From NCBI RefSeq assembly GCF_015477355.1, contig NZ_JADLRJ010000012.1:62001-126000 (forward strand): DNA of 64,000 bases. The letters are read 5' to 3'. Below are positions 10,626 through 17,838 of the stretch, piece by piece. Origin of the DNA: Nocardia blacklockiae (GTDB lineage Bacteria; Actinomycetota; Actinomycetes; Mycobacteriales; Mycobacteriaceae). The stretch's first letter is position 1. Each line of letters opens with the position of its first letter. The notes below the pieces were generated by a model. It did not search any database, had not been told where the DNA came from, and saw only the letters and a list, made by a program, of their open reading frames with translations. The position numbers and the translations under genes were made by a program.

Positions 10626-11259
10626 CGGCGGGTTCCGCGCGCTGCTGCTCGTATTCGGCGAGAGTGTAGAAGCCCTGCGGATCGTTGTTGCCGTAGAGCG
10701 CGTACCAGGCCTCGAGCACGTGCGGCTCGTAGATGCCCAAGCGCTCCAGCACCGCGCGTGCGAACTCGACCGGCCGGGCGCCGGTGGCCGTGATGAGATC
10801 ACCGGCCGTCACCGCCGGTTCGGCGACGTAGTGCGCGCCGCCCGAATATTCGCTCATGGCAAGGAAATTGGGGTCGTTGCTGGTGTGCGGGCAGTTGTCG
10901 AGCAGACCCTCCAGCGCCAAGCCGAAGGTGGCCCCGCAGATCGCCGCGACCGGCACACCCGCCGCCAGGAACTCGCGCGCCTTGCGCCCGAAGGCCGCCA
11001 GCTCGCCCGGCACCCAGATGTCGGCGCCCGGCAGGATCAGCATCGCGCTCTCGGCAGGAGACAACTCGTCCAGCGTGATATCCGGCACCACGCGCATCCC
11101 GCCCGCCGACACCACCGGGTCCAGCGTCGCGCCGACCGTGCGAACCTGCCAGGTCCCCGGCTCGCGCTGCCACAGCGCCCGGTTGATGTGCGCGGTCGCG
11201 TGCCCGACCTCCCAATCGGCGAACGTGTCGTAAACGGCCATGTGCACTGTTTTCATCAT
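10615..11259 (-). CDS. DJ-1/PfpI family protein (glutamine amidotransferase-like)
   Basis: The 214-residue protein has the DJ-1/PfpI fold: an N-terminal strand and helix with the acidic residue in DWEVGHA (Glu17), LILPGADIW, and the nucleophile elbow VAAICGAT (Cys108). Members include proteases, glyoxalase-III-type hydratases and chaperones, so the exact activity is open. Two ATG codons in tandem (11259 and 11256) are the only plausible starts. The start codon directly abuts a 14-bp palindrome with a second copy 20 bases upstream, so the gene is probably under tight repressor control. The MarR gene downstream is likely cotranscribed. Confidence 0.85.
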   Translation of the reverse strand: MMKTVHMAVYDTFADWEVGHATAHINRALWQREPGTWQVRTVGATLDPVVSAGGMRVVPDITLDELSPAESAMLILPGADIWVPGELAAFGRKAREFLAAGVPVAAICGATFGLALEGLLDNCPHTSNDPNFLAMSEYSGGAHYVAEPAVTAGDLITATGARPVEFARAVLERLGIYEPHVLEAWYALYGNNDPQGFYTLAEYEQQRAEPAAAH

Positions 11260-11294
11260 GACAGCATGCTGTCACATTCGACAGCATGCTGTCA
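11259..11294 (-). promoter_or_regulatory. Twin palindromic operator at the DJ-1/PfpI start
   Basis: GACAGCATGCTGTC, a perfect 14-bp palindrome, occurs at 11260-11273 and again at 11280-11293. The centres are 20 bases apart, so both would lie on one helix face. On the minus strand the distal copy contains a TTGACA -35 box; 18 bases later CAGCAT in the proximal copy could be the -10, six bases before the ATG. A repressor on either site would block RNA polymerase. The likeliest binder is the downstream MarR protein. Confidence 0.82.
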
Positions 11295-11338
11295 ATCATC
11301 ATCGCGTGCGGCATCAGGGAGATTTCCGCACGAGATCG

Positions 11339-12559
11339 TCAGCTCAGCGCTTGATCCAGGTCGCCGAGGAGATCCTCCACATCCTCGAGCCCGATCGAGA
11401 TCCGCACCACGCCGTCGGTGATCCCCACGGCCGCACGGCCTTCCGGCCCCATCGCCCGGTGGGTGGTGGTGGCCGGGTGGGTGATCAGCGTCTTGGCGTC
11501 GCCGAGGTTGTTGGAGATGTCGACGATGCGCAGCCGGTTCAGCACCTCGAACGCGCGCTTCTTCGCCGCGCCCTCGCCGCCGCCGGAGGCCAGCTCGAAG
11601 GTGACGACCGTGCCGCCCGCCGACATCTGCTCCCGCGCCAGCGCGTACTGCGGATGTGATTGCAGGAAGGGGTATTTCGTCCACGAGACGGCCGGGTGCT
11701 GTTCGAGGAACTCCGCCACCCGCAGCGCCGACTCCGCCGACTGGCGCACCCGCAGCGGCATGGTCTCCAGCCCCTTCAGCAGCGTCCAGGCATTGAACGC
11801 GCTCAGCGCCGGGCCGGTGTGCCGCATCAGATGCTTCACGGGGCCGTCGATGTAGTCGTGCGGACCCAGGATCGCGCCGCCGAGCACCCGGCCCTGGCCG
11901 TCGATGTGCTTGGTGCCCGAATACACCACGATGTCGGCGCCCAGATCCAGGCTGCGTTGCAGCAGCGGCGTGGCGAAGACGTTGTCCAGCACCACTTTCG
12001 CGCCCGCGGCGTGCGCCAGCTCGGACACCCGGCGGACGTCCACCAGCGTCTGCATCGGGTTCGAGGGCGTCTCGAAGAACACCGCCTGGGTGGGCTGCGA
12101 CAGCGCCGCCTCCCACTGCCCGAGGTCCTCGCCGTCGACGAAGACGGTCTCCACGCCCCAGCGCGGCAGGATCTCGTTGCAGACCACGAAGCAGGAGCCG
12201 AACAGGCTGCGCGCGGCCACGAGTCGATCGCCCTCGCCCAGAAGCGCTGCGAGCGCGGTGAATACGGCCGACATGCCACTGGCCGTCGCGAAACAGGCCT
12301 CCGCACCCTCGATCAGCCGCATCCGCTCCTCGAACATGGCGACCGTCGGATTGCCGTAGCGCGAGTACACGAAGTGCTCGACGTCGCCGGTGAACGCGGC
12401 CTCGGCCGCCTCGGCGCTCTCGTACACGAAACCGGAGGACAGATACAGCGCCTCGGCGGTCTCCTCGAAGCCCGAACGCCGCAACCCGCCGCGCACGCCC
12501 AGCGTCGCCGGGCCCACACCCTCGGGCAGCGGCTTGTCGAACGCGCCGCCGGTGATCAC
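11339..12559 (-). CDS. metZ: O-succinylhomoserine sulfhydrylase
   Basis: MetZ is a PLP enzyme forming homocysteine from O-succinylhomoserine and sulfide in methionine synthesis. The 406-residue protein matches the mycobacterial enzyme in length and motifs: GVRGGLRRSGFEETAEALYL, HFVYSRYGNPT, the cofactor-binding ASGMSAVF, and the Schiff-base lysine in VVYSGTKHIDGQGR (Lys217). THPATTTHRAMG and the RISIGLED motif close the fold. The GTG start at 12559 overlaps the upstream rhodanese stop by four bases (GTGA), so the two are translationally coupled. The frame extends upstream to 13018, but that part is the rhodanese gene in another frame. Confidence 0.95.
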   Translation of the reverse strand: MITGGAFDKPLPEGVGPATLGVRGGLRRSGFEETAEALYLSSGFVYESAEAAEAAFTGDVEHFVYSRYGNPTVAMFEERMRLIEGAEACFATASGMSAVFTALAALLGEGDRLVAARSLFGSCFVVCNEILPRWGVETVFVDGEDLGQWEAALSQPTQAVFFETPSNPMQTLVDVRRVSELAHAAGAKVVLDNVFATPLLQRSLDLGADIVVYSGTKHIDGQGRVLGGAILGPHDYIDGPVKHLMRHTGPALSAFNAWTLLKGLETMPLRVRQSAESALRVAEFLEQHPAVSWTKYPFLQSHPQYALAREQMSAGGTVVTFELASGGGEGAAKKRAFEVLNRLRIVDISNNLGDAKTLITHPATTTHRAMGPEGRAAVGITDGVVRISIGLEDVEDLLGDLDQALS

Positions 12560-12972
12560 GACTGCCGCCACGGCAGTCCGTGGGCGCGCCAGCCGGCGCC
12601 GCCGCGATGACCCTGCGGATCCAGCGGACCCTCGAAGCCCTCGAGCACGTTGTAGGAGGGCTCGAAGCCGGCCGCCGTCGCCGCCGTCGCCGCGCCGATC
12701 GAGCGCTGCCCGGACCGGCACAGGAAGATCACCGGGGCATCGCCCGAGCGGTCGGCCAGCAGTTCCTTCAGCTGGTCCACGAACCCCGCGTTCGGCGCGC
12801 CCGAGCTGTCGACCCACTCGATCAGCGCCGTAGGCCGATCGATCGAACTGGTATCCGGCACCCCGACGAACCGCCACTCGGCCTCGGTCCGCACATCCAC
12901 CAGCACCGCATCGGGGTTGTCGCGCAACAGATCCCACGCCTGATTCGGGGTGATGTCGCCTGCGTAACTCAC
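12556..12972 (-). CDS. Rhodanese-like protein upstream of metZ (Rv0390-like)
   Basis: This is a 138-residue single-domain rhodanese: DITPNQAWDLL, LVDVRTEAEWRFVGVPD and the persulfide loop FLCRSGQRSIGAA with the active Cys, then YNVLEGFEGPLD. It probably carries or transfers sulfane sulfur near the sulfide-using MetZ; the pairing matches Rv0390-metZ. GTG 12972 gives the N-terminus SYAGDITP seen in mycobacteria and has AGGAGG eight bases upstream. Its stop overlaps the metZ start. The partner acceptor is not known. Confidence 0.92.
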   Translation of the reverse strand: MSYAGDITPNQAWDLLRDNPDAVLVDVRTEAEWRFVGVPDTSSIDRPTALIEWVDSSGAPNAGFVDQLKELLADRSGDAPVIFLCRSGQRSIGAATAATAAGFEPSYNVLEGFEGPLDPQGHRGGAGWRAHGLPWRQS

Positions 12973-13155
12973 TTCTCGCACCTCCTGAGAATCCGCACTT
13001 GCCGCGTCGTGAGGACACCGACGCGTGGCCAGGTCGTCACCCGGAGCACCCCACCGCGGAGGAGGGTTGCCGACCAGCGAGCCGGGGCTTGGCACTGGCG
13101 CTCATGACCTGGAAATGAGAGTGCCTGGTCACAAGGTCGCATGTCAAACCATGAT

Positions 13156-13593
13156 TCACGGCCGATCGCAGACCAGCCAGGCGCCGTCGCCGCGGGTCAG
13201 CGTCCACGTCGAGGTGGTCTCCCGGCCGTCGATCCGGCTGGTTACCGCGGCCCGCGCGCGGTCGCCCTCGACGACGGTGTCGGTGATCTTCACGATCTCG
13301 ACCGTCCTGCCGACCGCGTCCGGACCCAGCGGCGACCGGGCGGCGTCGAATCCGGCGCACGCGGTGGTGGCCCGGCGCGCGGCGTCGGAATCCGCTTGGG
13401 CGGTGGCGAAGTCGCGCACCGCGATGGCCACGCGATCGGAATCTGTGACATTCTTCTCAACCGGCCGGCTCAGCGCGAGCGCCACGACGCCCGCCAGCAC
13501 CAGCACGGCGACCACCGCGGCCGCCAGGAACGGGACCGGGGAGCGGGTGCCCTCCCGCTGGTCGATCGGGGTCGGGTCGTCGGCGTCGGTCAT
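13156..13593 (-). CDS. Small membrane-anchored protein with Rv0361-like outer domain
   Basis: The 145-residue protein has a short acidic cytoplasmic tail, one membrane helix (about residues 22-43, FLAAAVVAVLVLAGVVALAL) and an extracytoplasmic domain of about 100 residues ending in the pattern WTLTRGDGAWLVCD. The same ending (QQTPDGWKVCD) and topology occur in the large protein at 30677-34090, so the outer domains are probably related small alpha+beta folds of the DUF4878/NTF2-like kind. No function is known. It lies upstream of, and codirectional with, the rhodanese-metZ pair, 183 bases away. Confidence 0.75.
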   Translation of the reverse strand: MTDADDPTPIDQREGTRSPVPFLAAAVVAVLVLAGVVALALSRPVEKNVTDSDRVAIAVRDFATAQADSDAARRATTACAGFDAARSPLGPDAVGRTVEIVKITDTVVEGDRARAAVTSRIDGRETTSTWTLTRGDGAWLVCDRP

Positions 13594-13791
13594 GGGTCGA
13601 TCATCCCCGGCCGGGTCGAGTGCCGCAGATCACACCGGCATTTCCCGGCGCATCCCGGGAATACCGAGGGCGGCGGCCCCCGATAGACTCAACAGAATGC
13701 CCGGCCCCGGCCGGGCGCGAACCACATCCCGACAGCAACGAAGCAGCGTCAACCGGATGTCGGATCGGCGGGGTGCAGCCCGGCCCATACG

Positions 13792-13810
13792 TCAACTTAG
13801 CCTAAGCTAA
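13792..13810 (+). promoter_or_regulatory. Candidate IdeR/DtxR iron box
   Basis: By my alignment the 19-base site matches the IdeR consensus (TTAGGTTAGSCTAACCTAA type) at about 15 of 19 positions. The central TTAGCCTAA is intact and the right flank GCTAA is close to CCTAA; the left half is the weaker one. It lies about 70 bases before the ferredoxin reductase gene, so iron-dependent repression of that gene is the natural reading. Confidence 0.6.
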
Positions 13811-13878
13811 GAAAGACGGCTGAATAACACGGCTGAGTACATGACGACAGAGTTCTCGACCAGAGGGTGCGCGTAAGA

Positions 13879-15267
13879 ATGACGGAATACAGTGCGACCA
13901 ACCCACTGCGCATTGCGATCGTGGGCGCCGGACCGGCCGGAATCTACGCCGCCGACGCCCTGATGAAGTCCGATGCCGAGGTGAGCATCGACCTGTACGA
14001 GCGGATGCCCGCACCGTTCGGGCTGATCCGCTACGGCGTCGCTCCCGACCACCCGCGCATCAAGGGCATCGTCACCGCACTGCACAAGGTGCTGGACAAG
14101 CCGCAGGTGCGGCTGCTCGGCAACATCGACTACGGCACCGACATCACGCTGTCGGACATGCGGCAGTTCTACGACGCGGTGATCTTCTCCACCGGCGCCA
14201 ACGCCGACCGCGCGCTGCCCGTGCCGGGCATCGACCTGGACGGCTCCTACGGCGCCGCCGACTTCGTGTCCTGGTACGACGGCCACCCCGACGTGCCGCG
14301 GTCCTGGCCTCTCGACGCCGAGAAGGTCGCGGTGCTGGGCGTCGGCAACGTCGCGCTCGACGTGGCGCGCGTGCTCGCCAAGACCGGCGACGAACTGCTG
14401 CCGACCGAGATCCCGCCGAACGTGTACGAGGGCCTGCGCAACAACAAGGCGCTCGAGGTGCACGTGTTCGGCCGCCGCGGTCCCGCGCAGGCCAAGTTCA
14501 CTCCGCTGGAGCTGCGCGAGCTGGACCACTCGCCGACCATCGAGGTCATCGTCGACCCCGAGGACATCGACTACGACGAGGGCTCCGAGGCCGCGCGCCG
14601 CCACTCCAAGCAGGTCGACATGGTCTGCAACACCCTCGAGCAGTGGGCGATCCGCGACGTCGGCAACCGCCCGCACAAGCTGTTCCTGCACTTCTTCGAG
14701 TCGCCGCACGAGATCCTCGGCGCGGACGGCAAGGTCGTCGGGCTGCGCACCGAGCGCACCCAGCTCGACGGCACCGGGAACGTCAAGGGCACCGGCGAGT
14801 ACAACGAGTGGGACGTCCAGGCCGTGTACCGCGCGGTGGGCTACCTGTCGCAGAACATCCCGCAGCTGCCCTTCGACGACCAGGCCGGCACCGTCCCCAA
14901 CGAGGCCGGGCGCGTGCTCGCCGACGACAGCGCCGACGACCCGGCACAGCGGTTCGTGCCGGCCACCTACGTCACCGGCTGGATCAAGCGCGGTCCGGTC
15001 GGCCTGATCGGCCACACCAAGGGCGACGCCAACGAGACCATCGCCTGCCTGCTCGACGACGCGGCCGGTTTCACCCCGGCCGCCGAGCGCGACCCGGAGG
15101 CGGTGACAAAATGGCTGGAGGACAAGGGCATTCCGTTCACCACCTGGGCGGGCTGGTACCGCCTCGACGCGCACGAGCGCTCCCTGGGCGAGCCACAGGG
15201 TCGCGAGCGCGTCAAGGTGGTCGAGCGGCACGAGATGCTCGCCGCCAGCGAACCGCACAAAGCCTGA
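13879..15267 (+). CDS. Ferredoxin/adrenodoxin-type NADP reductase (FprA-like)
   Basis: The 462-residue flavoprotein begins with the FAD-binding IAIVGAGPAGIYAADAL and continues with YERMPAPFGLIRYGVAPDHPRIKG, the hallmark of adrenodoxin reductase-like enzymes. The NADP site is VAVLGVGNVALDVARVL. FGRRGPAQAKFTPLELRELDH and WIKRGPVGLIGHTKGDANETI complete the pattern. It moves electrons from NADPH to ferredoxins, for example for P450s or iron-sulfur assembly. ATG 13879 is preferred over GTG 13867, though neither has a strong ribosome binding site. A candidate IdeR box lies upstream, which would fit iron control of ferredoxin reduction. Confidence 0.9.
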   Translation: MTEYSATNPLRIAIVGAGPAGIYAADALMKSDAEVSIDLYERMPAPFGLIRYGVAPDHPRIKGIVTALHKVLDKPQVRLLGNIDYGTDITLSDMRQFYDAVIFSTGANADRALPVPGIDLDGSYGAADFVSWYDGHPDVPRSWPLDAEKVAVLGVGNVALDVARVLAKTGDELLPTEIPPNVYEGLRNNKALEVHVFGRRGPAQAKFTPLELRELDHSPTIEVIVDPEDIDYDEGSEAARRHSKQVDMVCNTLEQWAIRDVGNRPHKLFLHFFESPHEILGADGKVVGLRTERTQLDGTGNVKGTGEYNEWDVQAVYRAVGYLSQNIPQLPFDDQAGTVPNEAGRVLADDSADDPAQRFVPATYVTGWIKRGPVGLIGHTKGDANETIACLLDDAAGFTPAAERDPEAVTKWLEDKGIPFTTWAGWYRLDAHERSLGEPQGRERVKVVERHEMLAASEPHKA

Positions 15268-15330
15268 GCCGACCCATCGGCCGTTACCACGGCTTACGCA
15301 TTCGTCACCGTTGTGAGGCATGCTGATCAC

Positions 15331-16203
15331 GTGTTCGATGCCCATGTCCACCTCATCGATCCGCGGTTCCCGCTGAGCGAGAACGAGGGCTACCTGCCGC
15401 GGCCCTACACCATCGACGACTATCGAAAGCGGATGTCCCGCTTCGACATCGACGGTGGCGCGGTGGTCAGCGCCTCGTTCCAGGGCACCGACACCGGATT
15501 CATGCGGGCCTCGCTGGCCGAGCTGGGGCCGAGCTGGGTCGGGGTGCTCAATCCCGACCCGGACGCCTCCGACGCGGAGATCGCCGAGCTGGACCGCGCG
15601 GGCGTGCGCGCGCTGCGGTTCAATCTCAAGCGCGCCGCCGGCGACATCGTGACGCTGACCATGGCCGCCCTGCGCGCGCACGACATCGCGGGCTGGCACG
15701 TCGAGCTGTACATCGACGGGTCCATGCTGGCCTCGCTGGAGCCGGTGATCTCCAAGCTGCCGGCGCTGTCCATCGATCACATGGGCATGTCCGACGACTG
15801 CCTGCCGTACCTGCTGAACCTGGTCGATCGGGGCGCGCGGGTGAAGGCGTCGGGATTCGGGCGGGTGTCGATGAACGTCGTGTCGGCGATGCGGCGCGTC
15901 CACGCGGTCAATCCCGACGCGCTGATGTTCGGGTCCGATCTGCCCGGCACCCGCGCGGGCCGGCCGTTCCGGGACTCGGACATCGGGCTGATCGCGGACG
16001 CCGTGGGCACCGACATGTACAAGGTGCTCGAGGACAACGCACGTGCCTTCTATCGACTGCCGGTGAAGGTGCGGGCGGCCCACGAAGAGCCCGCGCCGAC
16101 CCTGCCGATCCGCACGGGCGAGCCGCCGACGCTGCGGCTGGACCGCCGTGACCTGCCGAAACCCGCGCCCGCCGACACCATGCCGCTGCCGGTGATCGAG
16201 TAG
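15331..16203 (+). CDS. Amidohydrolase-2 family hydrolase (PDC hydrolase-like)
   Basis: The 290-residue TIM-barrel protein has the N-terminal metal motif FDAHVHLID, a GVRALRFNLKRA segment, LSIDHMG, and the late MFGSDLPG containing the catalytic Asp. This set is typical of the PF04909 group that includes 2-pyrone-4,6-dicarboxylate lactonase and related decarboxylases or lactonases. The substrate is not assignable. The last 40 residues are Pro-rich and outside the fold. The start is uncertain: GTG 15331 begins right at the family N-terminus, while GTG 15313 adds six residues. It is followed by a CoA-transferase 120 bases downstream. Confidence 0.82.
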   Translation: MFDAHVHLIDPRFPLSENEGYLPRPYTIDDYRKRMSRFDIDGGAVVSASFQGTDTGFMRASLAELGPSWVGVLNPDPDASDAEIAELDRAGVRALRFNLKRAAGDIVTLTMAALRAHDIAGWHVELYIDGSMLASLEPVISKLPALSIDHMGMSDDCLPYLLNLVDRGARVKASGFGRVSMNVVSAMRRVHAVNPDALMFGSDLPGTRAGRPFRDSDIGLIADAVGTDMYKVLEDNARAFYRLPVKVRAAHEEPAPTLPIRTGEPPTLRLDRRDLPKPAPADTMPLPVIE

Positions 16204-16323
16204 CGGTTCGCCGCGGAATCGGTCGGGGATGCCCTGCCGCCGCGCGCCTCGCCGTTATTGTCATACTGACAATACCGGGCTGTGTTCCGGCAGAACGGGA
16301 TCGACGAGGAACCGAGGTAGGGC

Positions 16324-17421
16324 GTGAGCACTCCATCCGCAGCCACCAAGCAGGGCCCGCTCGCGGGCATCCGAGTTGTCGAACTGGCCGGCATCGGCCC
16401 GGGCCCGCACGCGGCGCTGCTGCTCGCGGACCTGGGCGCGGACGTGGTGCGCGTGCAGCGACCGGGCATGCTGCCGGGATTCATGGAGCGTCCGCAGTGG
16501 CGCAGCCGCACCATCGTCGAGGCCAATCTGAAGGACCCCGCCGACATCGAGCAGGTGCTCGGCCTGATCGACAAGGCCGACGTGCTCATCGAGGGCTTCC
16601 GGCCCGGCGTCACCGAGCGCATGGGCCTCGGCCCCGACGCGGCCCTCGAACGCAACCCGCGCCTGGTCTACGGCCGCATGACCGGCTGGGGTCAGCACGG
16701 CCCGCTCGCCGACCGCGCCGGCCACGACATCAACTACATCTCGCTGACCGGCGTGCTGAACGCCATCGGCCGCAAGGGCGAGCGGCCGGTGCCGCCGCTG
16801 AACATGGTCGGCGACTTCGGCGGCGGCTCGATGTTCCTGGTGTTCGGCATCCTGGCGGCGCTGGTGGAGCGGCAGAGCTCCGGCAAGGGCCAGGTCATCG
16901 ACGCCGCGATGGTCGACGGCGCGCTGGCGCTGTCGCACATGATCTGGGGCATGCGCGGGGTCGGGCTGTGGTCCGACGAGCGCGGCACCAACCTGCTCGA
17001 CACCGGCATGGCGTTCTACGACACCTACGAGACCTCCGACGGCAAGTACATGGCGGTCGGCTGCATCGAGCCGCAGTTCTACGCCGAATTCCTGAAGGGC
17101 CTCGAAATCGACCCCGAGGGCCTGCCCGCGCAGATCGACCCCAACGGCCAGGACCAGCTCCGCAAGTTGTTCACCGAGAAGTTCAAGACCAAGACGCGCG
17201 ACGAGTGGACGGCGGTGTTCCACGGCACCGACGCGTGCGTCACCCCGGTCCTCACCCTCACCGAGGCGACCGCGAACGAGCACATCACCGCCCGCGAATC
17301 GCTCGTGGAGATCGACGGGGTCGTCCAGCACACCCCCGCGCCCCGATTCTCCCGCACGCCGAGCGGCATCCCCACCCCGCCGCCGTCGGAGGCGACGCCC
17401 ATCGAACAGGTGTGGGTGTAG
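16324..17421 (+). CDS. Family III CoA-transferase / alpha-methylacyl-CoA racemase
   Basis: The 365-residue protein belongs to the CaiB/BaiF family. It has [32 protein letters not shown], the [13 protein letters not shown] loop, the catalytic pair in [10 protein letters not shown] (His134) and MVGDFGGGS (Asp164), and [12 protein letters not shown]. The His/Asp pairing and overall spacing match alpha-methylacyl-CoA racemases such as mycobacterial Mcr, which epimerise 2-methyl branched acyl-CoAs, so that is the best guess. The start is GTG 16324, with GAGG-like sequence just upstream. Confidence 0.88.
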   Translation: MSTPSAATKQGPLAGIRVVELAGIGPGPHAALLLADLGADVVRVQRPGMLPGFMERPQWRSRTIVEANLKDPADIEQVLGLIDKADVLIEGFRPGVTERMGLGPDAALERNPRLVYGRMTGWGQHGPLADRAGHDINYISLTGVLNAIGRKGERPVPPLNMVGDFGGGSMFLVFGILAALVERQSSGKGQVIDAAMVDGALALSHMIWGMRGVGLWSDERGTNLLDTGMAFYDTYETSDGKYMAVGCIEPQFYAEFLKGLEIDPEGLPAQIDPNGQDQLRKLFTEKFKTKTRDEWTAVFHGTDACVTPVLTLTEATANEHITARESLVEIDGVVQHTPAPRFSRTPSGIPTPPPSEATPIEQVWV

Positions 17422-17559
17422 CACTTTCTTCGGTCAGGCTCCCGAGTTCGCCTGTGCCACATCGGCTTCGAACGGCCAGCGGTGCGTCGGGAGACCGGAT
17501 CCTCTAGGCTGCCGAAAGTCGATGGCCTGGAGGGCGACCACGGATGTCCGACCCGCATC

Positions 17560-17595
17560 AGGGCGGGGTGCCGTAGCACCCGAGCATCCCGCCCT
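17560..17595. repeat. Nested hairpin in the 17.4-17.8 kb gap
   Basis: AGGGCGGGGTG (17560-17570) pairs with CATCCCGCCCT (17585-17595), and an alternative inner stem GGGTGC/GCACCC shares its bases. It lies 138 bases after the CoA-transferase stop with no T run. It could be a weak terminator. I see no gene in the rest of the 417-base gap. Confidence 0.5.
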
Positions 17596-17838
17596 CGCGA
17601 GGTAGCCGGAAATGCCTTGGGCGCAAGGTGGTCCGGGGCTCCGGTTGCCGACCGGCGACGGGGCGGACTCGGCAGCACGCCGAGCTACCGAACCGCAGCA
17701 GACCTGGTCGTTTGTTCAGTTTCCTGCGCGCTACCTGCCTGGACGTTGATAGCCGCTGCGCATCCGGCCTGGATCGGCGGCATCTGTTCAGGGTTCGTTC
17801 GCTCCGCTCACGATCGCTGAGGCACTAAAGTAATTCGC

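Noticed and set aside
17422-17838. A small gene between the CoA-transferase and LuxR genes
   Set aside because: Frames there have poor starts, no ribosome binding site and no family-like sequence.
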